Source of the DNA: Megaleporinus macrocephalus
Taxonomy: Eukaryota; Chordata; Actinopteri; Characiformes; Anostomidae
Reading direction: 5' to 3'
Assembly: GCA_021613375.1 (NCBI GenBank)
Contig: CM038704.1
Span: 28,452,082-28,516,081, forward strand
DNA: 64,000 nucleotides
Positions 45,961 through 58,704 of this stretch are shown here, one piece after another (the first letter of the stretch is position 1; every line of letters starts with the position of its first letter). The notes under the pieces are model-generated. The model searched no databases, was not told where the DNA came from, and worked only from the letters and a program-made list of their open reading frames with translations. The translations under genes were made by a program, and so were the position numbers.

Positions 45961-46099
45961 AAAAAGTCAGCAAATCTAAGATGTAGTCATTTTAATATTC
46001 ACAGGGGTAACATTAAGATTTTATCCTCTACAAAAGTGCATAACCTAGAAGTAATTTCTGAGTTCTCATATCAAGATATTTCTAAAATGTACCTTCACC

Positions 46100-46720
46100 G
46101 TCTTTGTAATGTTGCCAGGCTTAGGTTGTTTCTCTCGCCTCCAGCAGCTGAGAGACTTTTATCTTGAAGAAACTCGTGTTTATTTCATGCATGTTGGAAT
46201 ATTGCTATGCTCTTGTTTTCCTGGTTAGCTCCCTTTGGCACTTAATTGTATGCAAAACTGTGCTCCCAGAGTTCTTACTTACACTTCACCTCATCCCCAT
46301 GTAACTCCTGCACTGTTCATGCTCGTCTTGACTTTAAAACCTACAAAGTCATTCACAGCACAGCTCCAGTATAGCTTTGTGACTGAGTGAAGCCTGATGT
46401 TATTCCCCCTTCTTTACGATCTGTAAGTTCTCTCACCCTTCAGCAGCCTGCAATTTGAAATCTACGGGTGAAAGAGCTTTCTCCTGTAGAGCGTGTCGAT
46501 TACGGAGTGCCCCTTTCTGAAGCTGTTAAGAATTATCCCACTGTGGAAAACTGTAAAATGTTATTGTTAGATCTTTTCAGAAGATCTCTTATGAATATGG
46601 ATGAAGTGAACATTTATTGGTTATGTTCTTATGTGTGTTCAAGTGTGTGTGATCGTATATTTATGTATCTAAACTGCTTCATGTTATCCATTATATTTGT
46701 AGCACTATGCGTTTGAGAAA
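46100..46720 (+). pseudogene. LINE reverse-transcriptase 3' relic (L2/Rex-like), decayed
   Basis: The C-terminal end of a non-LTR retrotransposon polyprotein can be followed with frame shifts. It runs from a region resembling the PAAERLL...RNSCLFHACWNIAMLLF block, through a segment like ARLDFKTYKVIHSTAPV, SLRSVSSLTLQQPA and GERAFSCRACRL, to a last open piece SEAVKNYPTVENCKMLLLDL. The order matches the tail of fish L2-type LINEs. Stop codons and shifts show it is dead. Family assignment is tentative. Confidence 0.65.
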
Positions 46721-48539
46721 CGTGTGTTATAAATGTAATTGTATAGTTATTATTATTTTTTTTAATTTTTTTTAGTAGCAGTAGTAGTACTGATAGTTGT
46801 AGTAATGCCAGTGTATGTGATATTACTATAATATCAGTAAAAAAATTGTAATGTTCCAAAAAATAAACACAGCCTGCATGTAAGTCTCTGGAAACAAAAT
46901 TGTACACCACAGCCTGATCTCAAAACTACTGTAATGTTTCAAGGATCTGGCAATATATTAGTAAATATTCCATCCAATAGCTTTCCCCTTCGGACATTTG
47001 GTTCCTATAACCACCACTGTGAACAATTATGACTCTAGCATTTCACATTAAATCACTTTGAATGAATTTGTTCAAAAAAATTTTTTCAGAATTTAGGTGG
47101 TTACTGACACTGCATGACATGCTACTATCCACAAAACGTGGACAAAAGTGTAGTGTAGGGCTAAAAACTGAAGTAGCAGTAATCTTTGAAGTCCATACAT
47201 TGTCAGTATGTTTGACCACTTTACTGGTAGCAGCACAGTAAGCTGTGTGAGCATATCTATGTGAGATTACTCAAAAATTAGATTCAGTTCAAGGCAAGAG
47301 TGAGATGATTTAGGCATGCAATTTGTGCAGCTTTAATTGGTGATTGATTGTTTAGCTACATTAGCATCATATAAACCAAATTCAAACACACGTTATGGGA
47401 TTAACTAGATAAATATGTTTAAAAGGTAAGAAACCTAAAAAAATGAACATACTCTGGTCTTTCTTCATTGAAATGCCTTAAAATACTGTCAGCTCCCCAC
47501 CCAATACCAATGGCCAGTGCTATGGCTTTAGAAAGGATCCAGAAATCAAAACACTATTAGTGTTTGCGTCAGTCCTCTCGGAGCAAGAATGTAAACAGGT
47601 AATCCCTCCGGACCTCTGTTTGTGCAGAAAGATCAGATATGTATGTACATATGCGTGAATGTACCCTGCCTGTATATTACCCCTTCAAACCTGGCACGCC
47701 CTCCTTTGCGCTTTTCACATTCCTTCATACAATCAGTCTCCTCCACGGTTCCTCCACAGAGCAAACAAGCACAAGGTCACAGGCACTTGACCGAGAGGAA
47801 TGTACGGCAGGCACAAGCTGAAAAGGCTGAAGCCCTGCATTAAAGAATTGCATAGTCTTGTTCCACTTAGACCACTGACAGGTGAATGACAATCAGTCAC
47901 AACATTATTGGTTCATATAACATGTGAAAGTCTTCAAAATACAGCAGGACAACATTCAGAAGAACCGAGGAACCGGATCGGCCGCAAGGCTGTTAACTAT
48001 TAAGGAAGAATTTGTGGCGCAAGGATTTAGGAACGACAACAATTTCCCCCTTTCACCTCGGTAAAAAAAAAAATCACTCACACACACACATTTGTGCAAA
48101 TCACACAGTGAAAGTCTTTCCCTCAAAAGAACTCTTTAGCAAACTAAAACAATGACACAGAATGAACTGCAGCAATGAGGCAGTTATTTGAAGCACAGCA
48201 CCTACAAAAGGCCAAAGACAGCAGTTATCAAATAGCCTGAATATGAATGGCTGTCTTTAGCCTGGACCTGGGGAGCTGGCATTGATTCACAAATGAGTAT
48301 GCTCCAATCTTCATCTGCCCCTTTAGTCATTCCTTAAAACAATACAGAGCAGGGGTCAACATTCCTTCTATTCAAGCTATCCAATTCACATGCACACAAA
48401 CACATATAGAGTTTAACGCACATTCCTCCACACCTATAATATTCCAAACTCAACATCAACACTACAGATGCAATGCTGCCACCGTCACATGAACTTATTT
48501 TTACACTGTTTGAAAACAGCAGCTTCCCTTTACGTGTAC
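46721..48539. other. Intergenic, no gene seen
   Basis: AT-rich spacer with one degraded dispersed repeat (47180-47370) and a short CA tract (about 48075-48090). No coding exon was recognised. Confidence 0.6.
47180..47370. repeat. Degraded dispersed repeat, family C copy 1
   Basis: It shares AGCAnATCTATGTGAnATTn, ATTTAnGC and AATTGGTG blocks in order with 54250-54400. Confidence 0.4.
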
Positions 48540-49190
48540 CAATAGAAATGCCAGACTCCTGGCAACTATGTGGATAAGGTTTTTCCAGAATATCCTGCCT
48601 TATATTTGGGCTTCTGAGTGGCTTGTTTATAATTCCTGTAATTATACCCATCCATCTTGTGGCTGGCCATCATCCTATTCCTTCACCTTCTACTGCTCCA
48701 AGCTTGATCAAGTTTTCCAGTAAGTTGGTTTTTCTCACAATATGTCCAAAAATAAAGAGCTTCAGTTTGGCTATCTGGGATACGAGTCAGAAGCAAGGCC
48801 TGATTTGATCATGGTTTCTTTTCTTATCTTCCAAGATAACCTCAAAAGTCATCACAGACAGCATCAATATTGTTGTCCCATTTTTTTTTTATTGTCCAGC
48901 TTTAACATCTATAACGAATTACAAAAAAAGCCTGTAGCCTGAACCATTCTGATCTTTCTTTGTGGTGATACATCATTACTTTTGAAGATCTTCACAAGCT
49001 CCTTCATCCTTGTTTGGCTTGTGCTATTATGTGTCACACTTAACTGTGGGGTCCCTTGTTTTCAATAATTGATCCAAGTAGGCAAAAGCAGTCCACCATT
49101 TCTACATCTTCACCATCAATGGTAAAGTAAGTGGTCTTATGTGGTTTTCATATCAAGATGAAGACACATCTTTTCACTTTCCTTAAAAGA
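48540..49190 (-). pseudogene. LINE reverse-transcriptase C-terminal relic (RTE/craniofacial-development-like)
   Basis: Read on the minus strand with shifts, it gives TTYFTIDGEDVEMVDCFCLL followed by GSIIENKG, then a SWTIKKK segment, an AKLKLFIFGHIVRKTNLLEN segment and a PATRWMGIITG segment. This is the order of the C-terminal part of endonuclease/reverse-transcriptase LINEs often mis-annotated as craniofacial development protein 2-like. Several stops and shifts are present. The strand is opposite to the relic at 46100-46720 and the family is different. Confidence 0.65.
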
Positions 49191-49555
49191 GCCTTTAATT
49201 GACCTTGATTTTTCCGCTATTCAGTCCAAAACTACTTGGACGTTTTAAAATCTTAAATGAATGAAGTTTTCTTTTCTTATTGATTCAAAAGGGCCTGGTC
49301 TTCTTTAGGCTGCAATGAAAGTAGAATATACACTGCATCTCAAACTAATCAACAGTAAAAATGTCATGTTGAACACTTTTGCTTACTTAGTTTGAAGTCA
49401 TTTTAACTGAAATTGTTTTCTATTGGCTGATCATTCTGCTAGTTTTGACCATAATTTCTTAAAACAAGGAAAATGATTTTTATAAAATTATTTGCCAATA
49501 GAATGAGACAATTCACATGTTCCTAGAACAATCTAATTCTGACTACAATTACATT

Positions 49556-49561
<6 letters not shown>
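49191..49561. other. Intergenic, no gene seen
   Basis: AT-rich sequence between the LINE relic and a TA tract. Nothing was recognised. Confidence 0.6.
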
Positions 49562-49632
<71 letters not shown>

Positions 49633-49646
49633 TTATATATATATAA

Positions 49647-49686
<40 letters not shown>
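49562..49686. repeat. (TA)n tract with internal palindromic interruption
   Basis: About 125 bp of TA dinucleotides, interrupted near 49629-49652 by two AAATTT palindromes. It can form long hairpins on either strand. Confidence 0.97.
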
Positions 49687-49687
<1 letters not shown>

Positions 49688-50459
49688 ACGTATTTTGTGC
49701 GATACTGGGGTTCACATAAAAGGTTAGTGGGTTACGGAGATGACCTAAGGACAGGGCAGTGTATTGCTAGTGGTCACAGGGCAAATGAATTTAATTAAGG
49801 CCAGTTTCCAAGTGGCTGCCTTCATTAGTGGTCAAAAGAAGAGGACACAATACACTTTTACATAACAGAGGCTACAGCTGACCGCTGCTAAGGCTTACAG
49901 TCAAATTCGAAATAGCACAGGATATATCTAAAGAACGACCTGAGGGGAGGAACATGCTTGCGCTCTCTCTCTCTGTTAAGCTGGCTGCAGCCGCAGCGAA
50001 CGGTGTGAGTAAGCGGTGTGATAACTGTGATAGCTTTTAACTGCATCAGCACCACCAGGGTAAACACAGAAATTACAGAAAGGGTTTTTCAGAGTCCATG
50101 GCACTTGCTGGGATGGGAATTTTTCTGGCCTTACAGATATACATCTCTGCATCTTTTTCACATTACTAACAGGCGCCGAGGTAATCTTCTCCTCATTTTG
50201 TGCTCTTTCCCCTACCCCACCCCGCCACCACCACCACCACCACTACTACATGTACCATGCCATGGCCTGCTTCCACTAAGCCCAGATCAGATAGTACGCC
50301 AGAATTTCCTGTAACCACTCCAATCTTCTCACATGACACAGATTGGCATCAGTCTCTGATTGGATCCTCCAAAGAGGATCAACACATCCCAAGATCCACA
50401 CTCTTGACTGAGGCCCAAACTGAACCCCTCACCCTATTTACCCTGTTTTCACTGATATA

Positions 50460-50660
50460 CATCTCTGTTGTCGAAATAAAACTTTGAATCCCCAAAATGT
50501 TAACTTTACAGTCAAAGGAAAAAAATATACAAAAAAACATACATCAATGTAACCAGACTTTTTTTAAAATGGCTTTGGAAAACATTGAAGTTACACACAA
50601 TGTAAAGGGTATCTAATACAGTCTTAAATCTTTGTGGCATTGATGCTGTAAGATTCCTAG
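50460..50660. repeat. Degraded dispersed repeat, family E (second copy near 11870-11990)
   Basis: ATCCCCAAAATnnTAACTTTACA and AAAGGAAAAnnTATA are followed about 70-80 bp later by CACAATGTAAAGGGT. The same two blocks occur in order at 11870-11990. Noncoding. Confidence 0.45.
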
Positions 50661-50864
50661 GAAGAATTCCAGGATCACCATCATGCAACTCTTGAAGATT
50701 CTTCAGATGCACATCCAAACTGTTGATCACTCATCCTACCACATCCGTAAGGCTGTCCTGGATCTGAGCGAAAGTTCGAGCAATTTTATGGCAATTTAGA
50801 GGGTGAACTGTTTTCAACCAAAAAAACCCCCAAAAAACAGGTCAAACTAGCCAAGAAGGGTTCT

Positions 50865-51030
50865 GAGAGGTGATACCGTAGAAGAACCACTTTTGGTGCC
50901 CTAGGCAACTTTTCTGAGGATAAACAATTTTTGTAAATGACACGTGTGAAGAACCTTTAGGAGGTTTTGAAGTAGGAACATGAATATAATGTGAAGGTTC
51001 TACATCCAGGCAAAGGGAAACCTTCATATT
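50865..51030. repeat. Degraded fish MITE-like repeat (AAGAACC family)
   Basis: It has GTAGAAGAACCACTTTTGGT, GAAGAACCTTTAGGAGG and GAAGGTTCTACAT words, as in common short fish inverted-repeat elements built from AGAACC/GGTTCT. Confidence 0.5.
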
Positions 51031-53699
51031 TCAGGGTCAACATCAGTTTGACATGCTGAAATACTGTGGACTAATGGTCAGTCACCTGCGTAATGCATAT
51101 CTAATGTGCAACACTTAGATAAGAGGTGACTACAAACGAAGCATGCTTACTGACGCTTGAATAGCCTCCCCTGGACTGAGAGATAAGGGCACAAAGCCAT
51201 AATGGGGTCAACAGGGACTAGACAAGAGAGGAATAACCACAACACTGGAGGGACAGAGTGTGTATATGTGAGAATGAGGCCTCCCCGTACAAACACACAT
51301 ACTCTCTCTGAATCATGCTGATAAGATGCGCACCCCGCCTCTTTCTTTGAAGCATTTAAAGCATCCTGTTCGGAGTGTCTGGAGCTGTCCGGAACAGGGC
51401 CAGGCTAGTCAACTCTACTCTTCACCCACTCACTCATTCAGCCGCACAATGAAGGCACACACAATCACACACAAATACAGACACAGGGCTAGAACTGGGG
51501 CACAAATGCCCAGCCTGCTGCCCCCCAGAGGCCTGGACAGGCTGTGGAATGAAGGACAAAGGCCCGAACGCTGCACAGGCTGCAGCAACAATCGTGGGAA
51601 AGAGCCTATCACTCTCCTCTTATCTGACTGAAGAATGCCAGTCAGTCATCCAAGAGCAAAAATATGCCAAAGTACTTCCACTGCACCACATGCATTCTGA
51701 TGAAAGAAAAGAGCCAAATATTTATGATGAAAGATAAAGGTAAAGAATGAGAAGATAAAGAAAAGAACTGATCACTGCTTCCCAAAGGCTGAAGATGATA
51801 CACATATATGCTGGGGACGTTGTTGTTGCTGAAAAACACCTGTTGGAAAAAACAAAAAATACAGCACTGCAAAAGTAAAGGACTGTAAGGCGCAAGGGTG
51901 TGTTTTGAGGAGTATTAGATATGAGATCTAAGATCTAACTTATAATGAAAAGGAAAGTCAAAGCAAAACTCATGGTAAAATCTGGAGTTTCTAAAACTGG
52001 GATTCATAAATTCACTACATGTTGAGAAAGTAGGACTCAATCATGCAAGACCTGATGCTACATGCAAAAGAATCATAATAGCTGCTGGGGAACAAGAGAT
52101 TGACCACTCCAGAGCCCTAAACACATCACTAAACGTATTTGTGATGACTTGCATCATCAGAGGCAGAAAATGCTAAACCAATTTCTAAGACTAAACGTTA
52201 GAGGCAAGATATCTGCAGATTTCTCAAAAATAAAAAGCTAGTCTGTAGAAAGTAACTGAAGTTCTATAAAGACAGCTGGACACATTAAACACTGAAAAAT
52301 GCAATATATATTTAGTTGTTCTGGACAACTGAAAAAATGAATAACTTGTACTGAATGGCTATGCTCGGGCTGAAAACTCTTGTTTAGTTAATGATCTATT
52401 TTTATTGTGCACCTTGTTCACTTACAAATGTCTTCCTATTATAAAAAGCATCCAAAAGCAGCCTAAGTGTAATCTACTTTGTACACTGCTTTGAAAGATT
52501 CTCCTCGGGGCAGTGTTGAGTTTTGAAGCCTGCATTATGGAACTGCTATTTTTGTGGTTTGACTATTCTGGACTTTCAGTGGAGAATCACCATTGGTAAT
52601 CCTACTTTACACCATGAAGATATTACATAGACCTGACAATTTACACTGTCGGTAATGCCTTGTCTGCACAGTAAGTTCTGGAATGAGGAAAACCCAGCAT
52701 GATAAATTGCACGACACGCCACAATCAGAAAAGATGCGTCAAGCATCTGGTTTGTGATATGACCCTGCTTGTTTTGGCTGGACTCTTCCAATATCCCACT
52801 GAGCCTTTAAGTACTCTTCCCTTCCCATAGTTGCACATTCTCTGGCACTGCAATGCTGTTTAAAGGCAAGACTTGGACTTCAAACAGGACTTCTTCTATC
52901 TCTGCCAATCCATCATATGAGGATAGTGCTTCTCCCTCAGCTGATGTTTGGTATAATAGAACAGATCCTGAGAGAGAAAGGCTGATTGCGATAGCACTAT
53001 CCTACCGCTCTGGGCAGGCACATGACTCCATCAGATGTAAAAGATAAGTAGATTGTTTGTTAGCAAATAGCTGGAATGTGCACAGTCTTCTGCAGTATAG
53101 AGAACGATTACTATAGTGCTTAGTATTCTCAAAGGAGCGATGCTGGAACCAAGACCCAAGCCCTTATCCATGATTAATCGAGCTTAGATGATCAGCCAAG
53201 TATGCAGCCTTTTGCACAACACTACTTGGTCCCTTCACAGCGCTGAATTGTACACTGCTATGCGGCTTTCTTTTTATGCTTTTGTTTCTTGAAAGCTAGG
53301 CTGTTACACAATTAGTCAAAGCATGTGCCGTACAAACTATTTCACACAATCAAATCACTGCCGATTAGGCAATGTGCGTTTTATAAGCTGCTCAATATCA
53401 ACCGCACTTGATGAATGTGGACTAACCACACTTAAGGGACTACCACATGTAAGGGAGTGTATGTGATTGCATGTACAGAGATTATAGAGGATTGTTGTTT
53501 TTGGCAGCTGTCCGAGGGTCAATGTTATCATTCACGTACTACAAGGAAGGGAGTGGATTTGCGCTCTAGTCTGTTGGCGCCACGAGCCACAACAATGGGC
53601 CCCCTGCACACTGGATCGGGAACAGTCTTAAACCAGTTGTGCTTAGGTAAAAACTCACAATCACACAAACTCACAGATGCAGACATTACATACTGGGAG

Positions 53700-53700
<1 letters not shown>

Positions 53701-53733
<33 letters not shown>
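53701..53733. repeat. (TA)n(CA)n microsatellite
   Basis: About ten TA followed by about six CA dinucleotides. Confidence 0.95.
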
Positions 53734-54249
53734 CAGTGACATTCAAGTGTGGACTCTTGCTTAATCAATAGATTACCTTGGAAACATCAGCAGCTTCTTT
53801 GATTGATTTTTTGTCCGTTTCCTTTTCTCACTAATGGTATCTTGACAGCTACACATCTTTACAGACCCACAGTGTTGAGGAGTCATTTTAGAGTGGAAGA
53901 GTGGACAGTAACACCTGTGGATTTTTTATTAGATGGTAGAAAACCATCATGTTATCTAAAAAAAAAAAAAATAAATTTAAAACACCTTTTGACTTTTTGT
54001 AAATAAACATTCTATTTGGAGGACCATTATACCTGGAAATAAAACCGATGAAGCATGGTCTCTGACATTTGCACAGTACTGTATCAGTCACAAATGCATT
54101 ATACAGGACCATTTTTCATTTCCACAGGTAGTTCTGACTCCATAAAACAGAACAGAACAGAAGCTTTGGTCCTAGGTAACCATTAACAGACTTGGCAAAA
54201 AGCACTGTTTCTAGCTACATGTCTAACTGTTAGTTTTACTGAAATGGCA

Positions 54250-54400
54250 AAAAGTATGTCATACATCATCAGGACTCATGTAAGCAAATCTATGTGAAAT
54301 TGTCCTAAGGCAGGTGCACAATTATTTAAGCCTACAGCTTGCATTATACTAATTGGTGGGACATAAGCTTCCATTACTTGTTAGCTACTCTTAGCGCCAG
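54250..54400. repeat. Degraded dispersed repeat, family C copy 2
   Basis: Counterpart of 47180-47370, with a CATGTAAGCAAATCTATGTG segment and an ACTAATTGGTGGG segment. Confidence 0.4.
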
Positions 54401-55739
54401 TAAAAACTAAACAAAACACACAAGCAAAGACTGCACACAATACATCTGCTAAACTGTCATTTGAATTCAACACCAGAACCCTTTGAGCTCTGTTTCCACC
54501 AAATCGCAGCGGCATGCATGCCTACCATGCTGCGTCACTAGACTCAGAGCTGCAGGACTTAAAGACCATTCAATGAAGTCTTTATGTGTGCCACACAAAT
54601 TATGCCACATTCCAGCGCATTGCATTCCAGAGACCAGAGTGTTAGTGATTAGCGTTCTGAGCTATCAGAATGGTATAGAGTGGAAGGCCATGGGAATTAC
54701 CATGGCGCCCTCTATTGGCTGGAATAAGCCATGAAGACCACAATGTCTAAGTTAATTTCCTAGAAACTAGATAATGGACAATTCCTAGAACCTGTAGACC
54801 CAAAAGAATAAGCTAAATAACTTAAACTCCACGTGTGCCTGGATGACTAACCTAGAAGATTTCAGTCAGAATAAATGTGCGTGAAATTAAAAACAAATGG
54901 CAATTTTTAATGAACATTTTTCCCAGACATTCTTCAAAATGAAACAGCAGAGGGACTGAAGAGTAGCCTGATGGGATCCAATGTTGGCTAGAGAACAACC
55001 TCTGCAAATCAAAAAATTTTCCACCTTCTGCTTGCAAGCGAGTAAACGTCCACTCTGCCAAATTCCTCAGCATGCATTGTTTGTTGGGCCTCACGGCTCT
55101 GGTAGCCAGGGTTACCAAATACCAATCGCAAAACCGCTGGACCCAAGCCTAGCTAAACATACTTCCAGCACTTAGTAATCTGAGTAAAGGAAGAGGGGAA
55201 AGTAAAGAGGAGGGGGGCACATTCCAAAACAAATGAGATCTGGAATATTCTTTATTCCCCCTGTTGTACCTCATTATGAGTGAAGGAGGGTTTTCTCCCA
55301 CCCTGCCTCCCCTGTATCACTCCGTTGGTAAAATATGATTATTTCCCCTCTGTGCTGCATCAATACTGGCCTTTTGGCAGCGTTTCCGAGAGCAGGATTC
55401 CACATGGATGACATTAACATACCCTAGCTGTTCTCATGATGTACAGCGGTGCTGGGGGCAACATGACAGCGCTGGCGTGGCCTGAACATTCTTGTGGTGA
55501 AACTGTTGTTAAATTACTTGAAGGACCTGTGAAAGGATATCCAACAGGGACGACGCTGTAAGTGTTGGCATGCTTGACGTCAGCCATACATTGCTGTACA
55601 ACACTTCCCAAAACTTTGTCCTCTGAGAATAGGTCTAATCCTTCATGCGCGGACAGCCTTTCCCCCACAGTACATGCTGACGAAGAGAATGAAGAATCCA
55701 CATAAACACGTCCCCTCCCATAATCAGAACACCATGGAC

Positions 55740-56254
55740 TATCAAAACAAGCTCATTTAATTCACCCATCACTTTTTACTACGTCAGACAACTTTTAAAA
55801 AAGTATGGCACATAAATTGGTTAAATATACATACAGACAGATAAAAACAACAAACAAACAAAAAAAAGAGAAAGGCACAACAAACATAAGCCATTTGGAA
55901 ACCAATTCTATTTCTAAAGTGCTTAAGAAAAGGATAAGAATAATTAGGCTCTAGCAAAACAACTTCATAAGTCATAATTAGGATCTAAGGCCACAGTGTA
56001 TATGTATGTGTGAAGTGTCAGCCCACACTAGTGCAACAGCTGCAGAGGTATTGCGCATGGATGAGATTGTACTATCATTGCACTGCAGTTACCAGACATC
56101 TTGCAGTCAAATTCCTTCCCATCTGCTTTGGCTTGTCTTTTTTTTTTTGGTAAAAACTATATTTACCAACGACATTGCCACTGAACGCAAATGAGAAAAT
56201 TAGCACCAGTCTTAAAAGACACCTCTTGAGACCCTGCTTTATGTATGTATAAAG
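55740..56254 (-). other. cep63: cep63 3' UTR with ATTAAA signal
   Basis: A minus-strand ATTAAA at 55756-55761 is the nearest credible poly(A) signal after the stop at 56255, giving a UTR of about 0.5 kb. The variant hexamer and the absence of transcript data keep this tentative. Confidence 0.4.
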
Positions 56255-56434
56255 TCAGTGTATACTGTGGGGGCCGCCGTCTTTGCCCAGGTACTTGCGC
56301 ACAGTCTTGGCGTTGTCCTGCCTCATGCTTTGGATGTGAGCATCCAGCCTCTGAAGCAGTTCCTGTGAGCGTAGAGTCTCATCCTCCAGAAAACGGGTGG
56401 CCACCAAGCCAGGAGAAGAATTGGCTAGACGATC
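56255..56434 (-). CDS. cep63: cep63 terminal exon, conserved C-terminal motif
   Basis: 60 codons including the stop. [20 protein letters not shown] aligns with FLEEEELRSHHILERLDAHI of mammalian CEP63, in the C-terminal region implicated in partner binding at the centrosome. The acceptor is tcttgtgcag/GATCGT. The fish protein ends with a short extra tail after the conserved KTVRKY. Confidence 0.94.
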   Translation of the reverse strand, partial: DRLANSSPGLVATRFLEDETLRSQELLQRLDAHIQSMRQDNAKTVRKYLGKDGGPHSIH

Positions 56435-58622
56435 CTGCACAAGAGGAGACAGCACGAGAGGAATAAACAAGTGCCATTTTGCTCCATAAACAGCTCTAGA
56501 AAAACAAAATATAACAATTATCCTTATACAAGCACATTTGCCTTATTACATGGTACTGTGCAAGAGTTTTTGTCCACATAAAAAATAATAAATTATTACT
56601 ACCTTAATAAATAATGTTATACAAATTTTAATCCATGTGTTAGGCTTTTAGTCTGCCAGTGTGTTAGCATGGTCCAGTTCTTTAAAACAGGCAATTAAAA
56701 ATTAACCAATGTATTATTTGGATTTTGGCTAACCTGTTGCAATTTTACAATGAAAATAGTATGAAGCAGGTAATCTTTGCTTTAATTTAGCTGCTACACC
56801 TACACAAAAATGATCATGCATGAGTCATTATGATCAACATCCAGTTGCCCCTTTTGACGTAGCAATTTATTTTAATTCTTGCTATTTAAATAGCAACTGA
56901 TTTTCAGTTTAAACATTTAAAATGCTACTTTGGCCCATTAGAGAGCAAATGAAGTTGTTCATTGGCTAAAAGAAGGCACTGGGGAACTGCTAGCATCTTA
57001 CATATGTGTATTTAGCTGTGACTTTTTAAAAAAAGATTTTTAAAAATTGGCCATGAAGAAAGCATAATTAGCTCTAAGAAAAAAAAAATCTAAATTTTAT
57101 GGCTGATGCTTTTGTTCTATGTTTGCTTCTGTGACTAACCAAAGGAACAGAGTCACCAGAAGAGCCCGAGGCCCCTGCTTTTTCCTCATCAGCTGCTGCG
57201 CTAAGCAGGGCCGCTATCCTGCGGGCTTTATTGGTTGAGGAAGATGAGGAGCCAGAGGAGGAAGAGGAGGGTGTGGGGGAGACTGTTGGCCTGCTCTCCT
57301 GTGACTGGCCATCGGGCCGGTGAGGTGATGGGGTAGATAGAACCTCCAGCTGTTTGACAAGCATCTGGATCTGGTGCTCGTAGCGAGAGGTACTCTCCTG
57401 CATACGGGCTTCCATGGCCTGCAGCTCTGCCTCACACCTGCAACACAGCACAGCTGGAGGAAGTAACTCTGCCACTTCTACTCTGTAGTGCACAAGAGCT
57501 CTGAGTAGACAAGCGAAATAAGATTGTACAGGCGTATAAACATGTGATGAATCTAAGTCTGAAGGTGGTGATTAAACTGCAGACATTTCTTGACCAATAT
57601 AAAAATTTTAGGGTGTATTGTTATCTATATTTCACTATAGTGTAAATCAGAGGCTTTTAATTTTTTTGATCAGAGAATCCCAACAGAGGTGTAAGTGTTA
57701 AAGTGTAAATGATGTGAATATTGTTAATGGTGAATATTTAGGTTATGGTTGGTCCTCTGTTCCAGATGATAATTTGGTTAGCTCATTAAATGCCTAGTGA
57801 TTATAAAAAAGGTTGCAACTATCAAATATAAAACTGCAACGGCATAACCCTCAAAAGGAGAGTCACCAGGATTTGCATACAGCAGAGTTGGCACTATGGG
57901 TGTGGGTATGGACACAAGGAGGCGAGATCCCAGTTTTCAAGTACACACACAAGTTCACACACAAGACACAAAAAAACAAAACAAAAAAACTGCATCAAAA
58001 GGAAAAAAACAAAAAGTAAACAGGACAGTTACATTACATATAAAAGTACATTCTGCTCAAAAATAGATGTAAAAGAGCACACTACAATTGCTTCCTTCCA
58101 AAGGTAGTTTCAGGTAGTGAAGCTTTCCAGGAAAAAGTACACTAGTTGAGGCACTGCTTCAGCTAGGAGTTCTGAGAGTTAAAGCGAGGACCAAGGTTAC
58201 AAATGACAGTGCAGCGTTTATTTGCTAGCCTGTTTATTAATGCAGCCTGCAACACAGAAAATCCTACTGGTCCCATTTACAATTTGACACAATATTGGCA
58301 TCAGTCATTTTCAGACTTAACATGAAGGATTAAATTAATGGTACTTATTATGGATGTGTTCATTATCTTAATCTGTCCTGTGTTGTTTTTTTCAACAAAA
58401 AACAAACACGGGTTTGAAAAAGCCTAAAACTCATCATAAAATTGTCACAGGGGCAAAGGTGACCAACACTTCCACAACTCAAACAGGGTCACATCTTATG
58501 GTCTAATTGATTTTTCCAGTCATAACCATGTATTGAGATTTATTTGAGACTTACACTGTGGCTATGCGGTTTGTGCGCTCTTGTGGTTTAGAAAAATAAA
58601 TAAATACATATAAATAAATAAT

Positions 58623-58704
<82 letters not shown>

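Larger units (their letters stand above)
39256..46099. other. Intergenic, no gene seen
   Basis: AT-rich spacer with several microsatellites and degraded dispersed repeats, listed separately. No recognisable coding exon was found. Confidence 0.6.
49687..55739. other. Intergenic, no gene seen
   Basis: Spacer downstream of cep63, with a microsatellite at 53701-53733 and degraded repeats near 50460-50660, 50865-51030 and 54250-54400. A 64-codon frame at 52853-53047 has mixed composition and no recognisable homology. Confidence 0.6.

Noticed and set aside
46468..46716. 82-codon frame considered as a small gene
   Set aside because: Its start (SEAVKNYPTVENCKMLLLDL) is the shifted tail of a decayed LINE reverse transcriptase.
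52853..53047. 64-codon frame with mixed composition near cep63
   Set aside because: No matching neighbouring exons, conserved motif or splice phase were found. It is likely a chance frame.
10080..55740. Search for an anapc13 gene between amotl2 and cep63
   Set aside because: No segment encoding the conserved Anapc13 N-terminal or mid-region words was found on either strand. A highly split copy cannot be fully excluded by eye.
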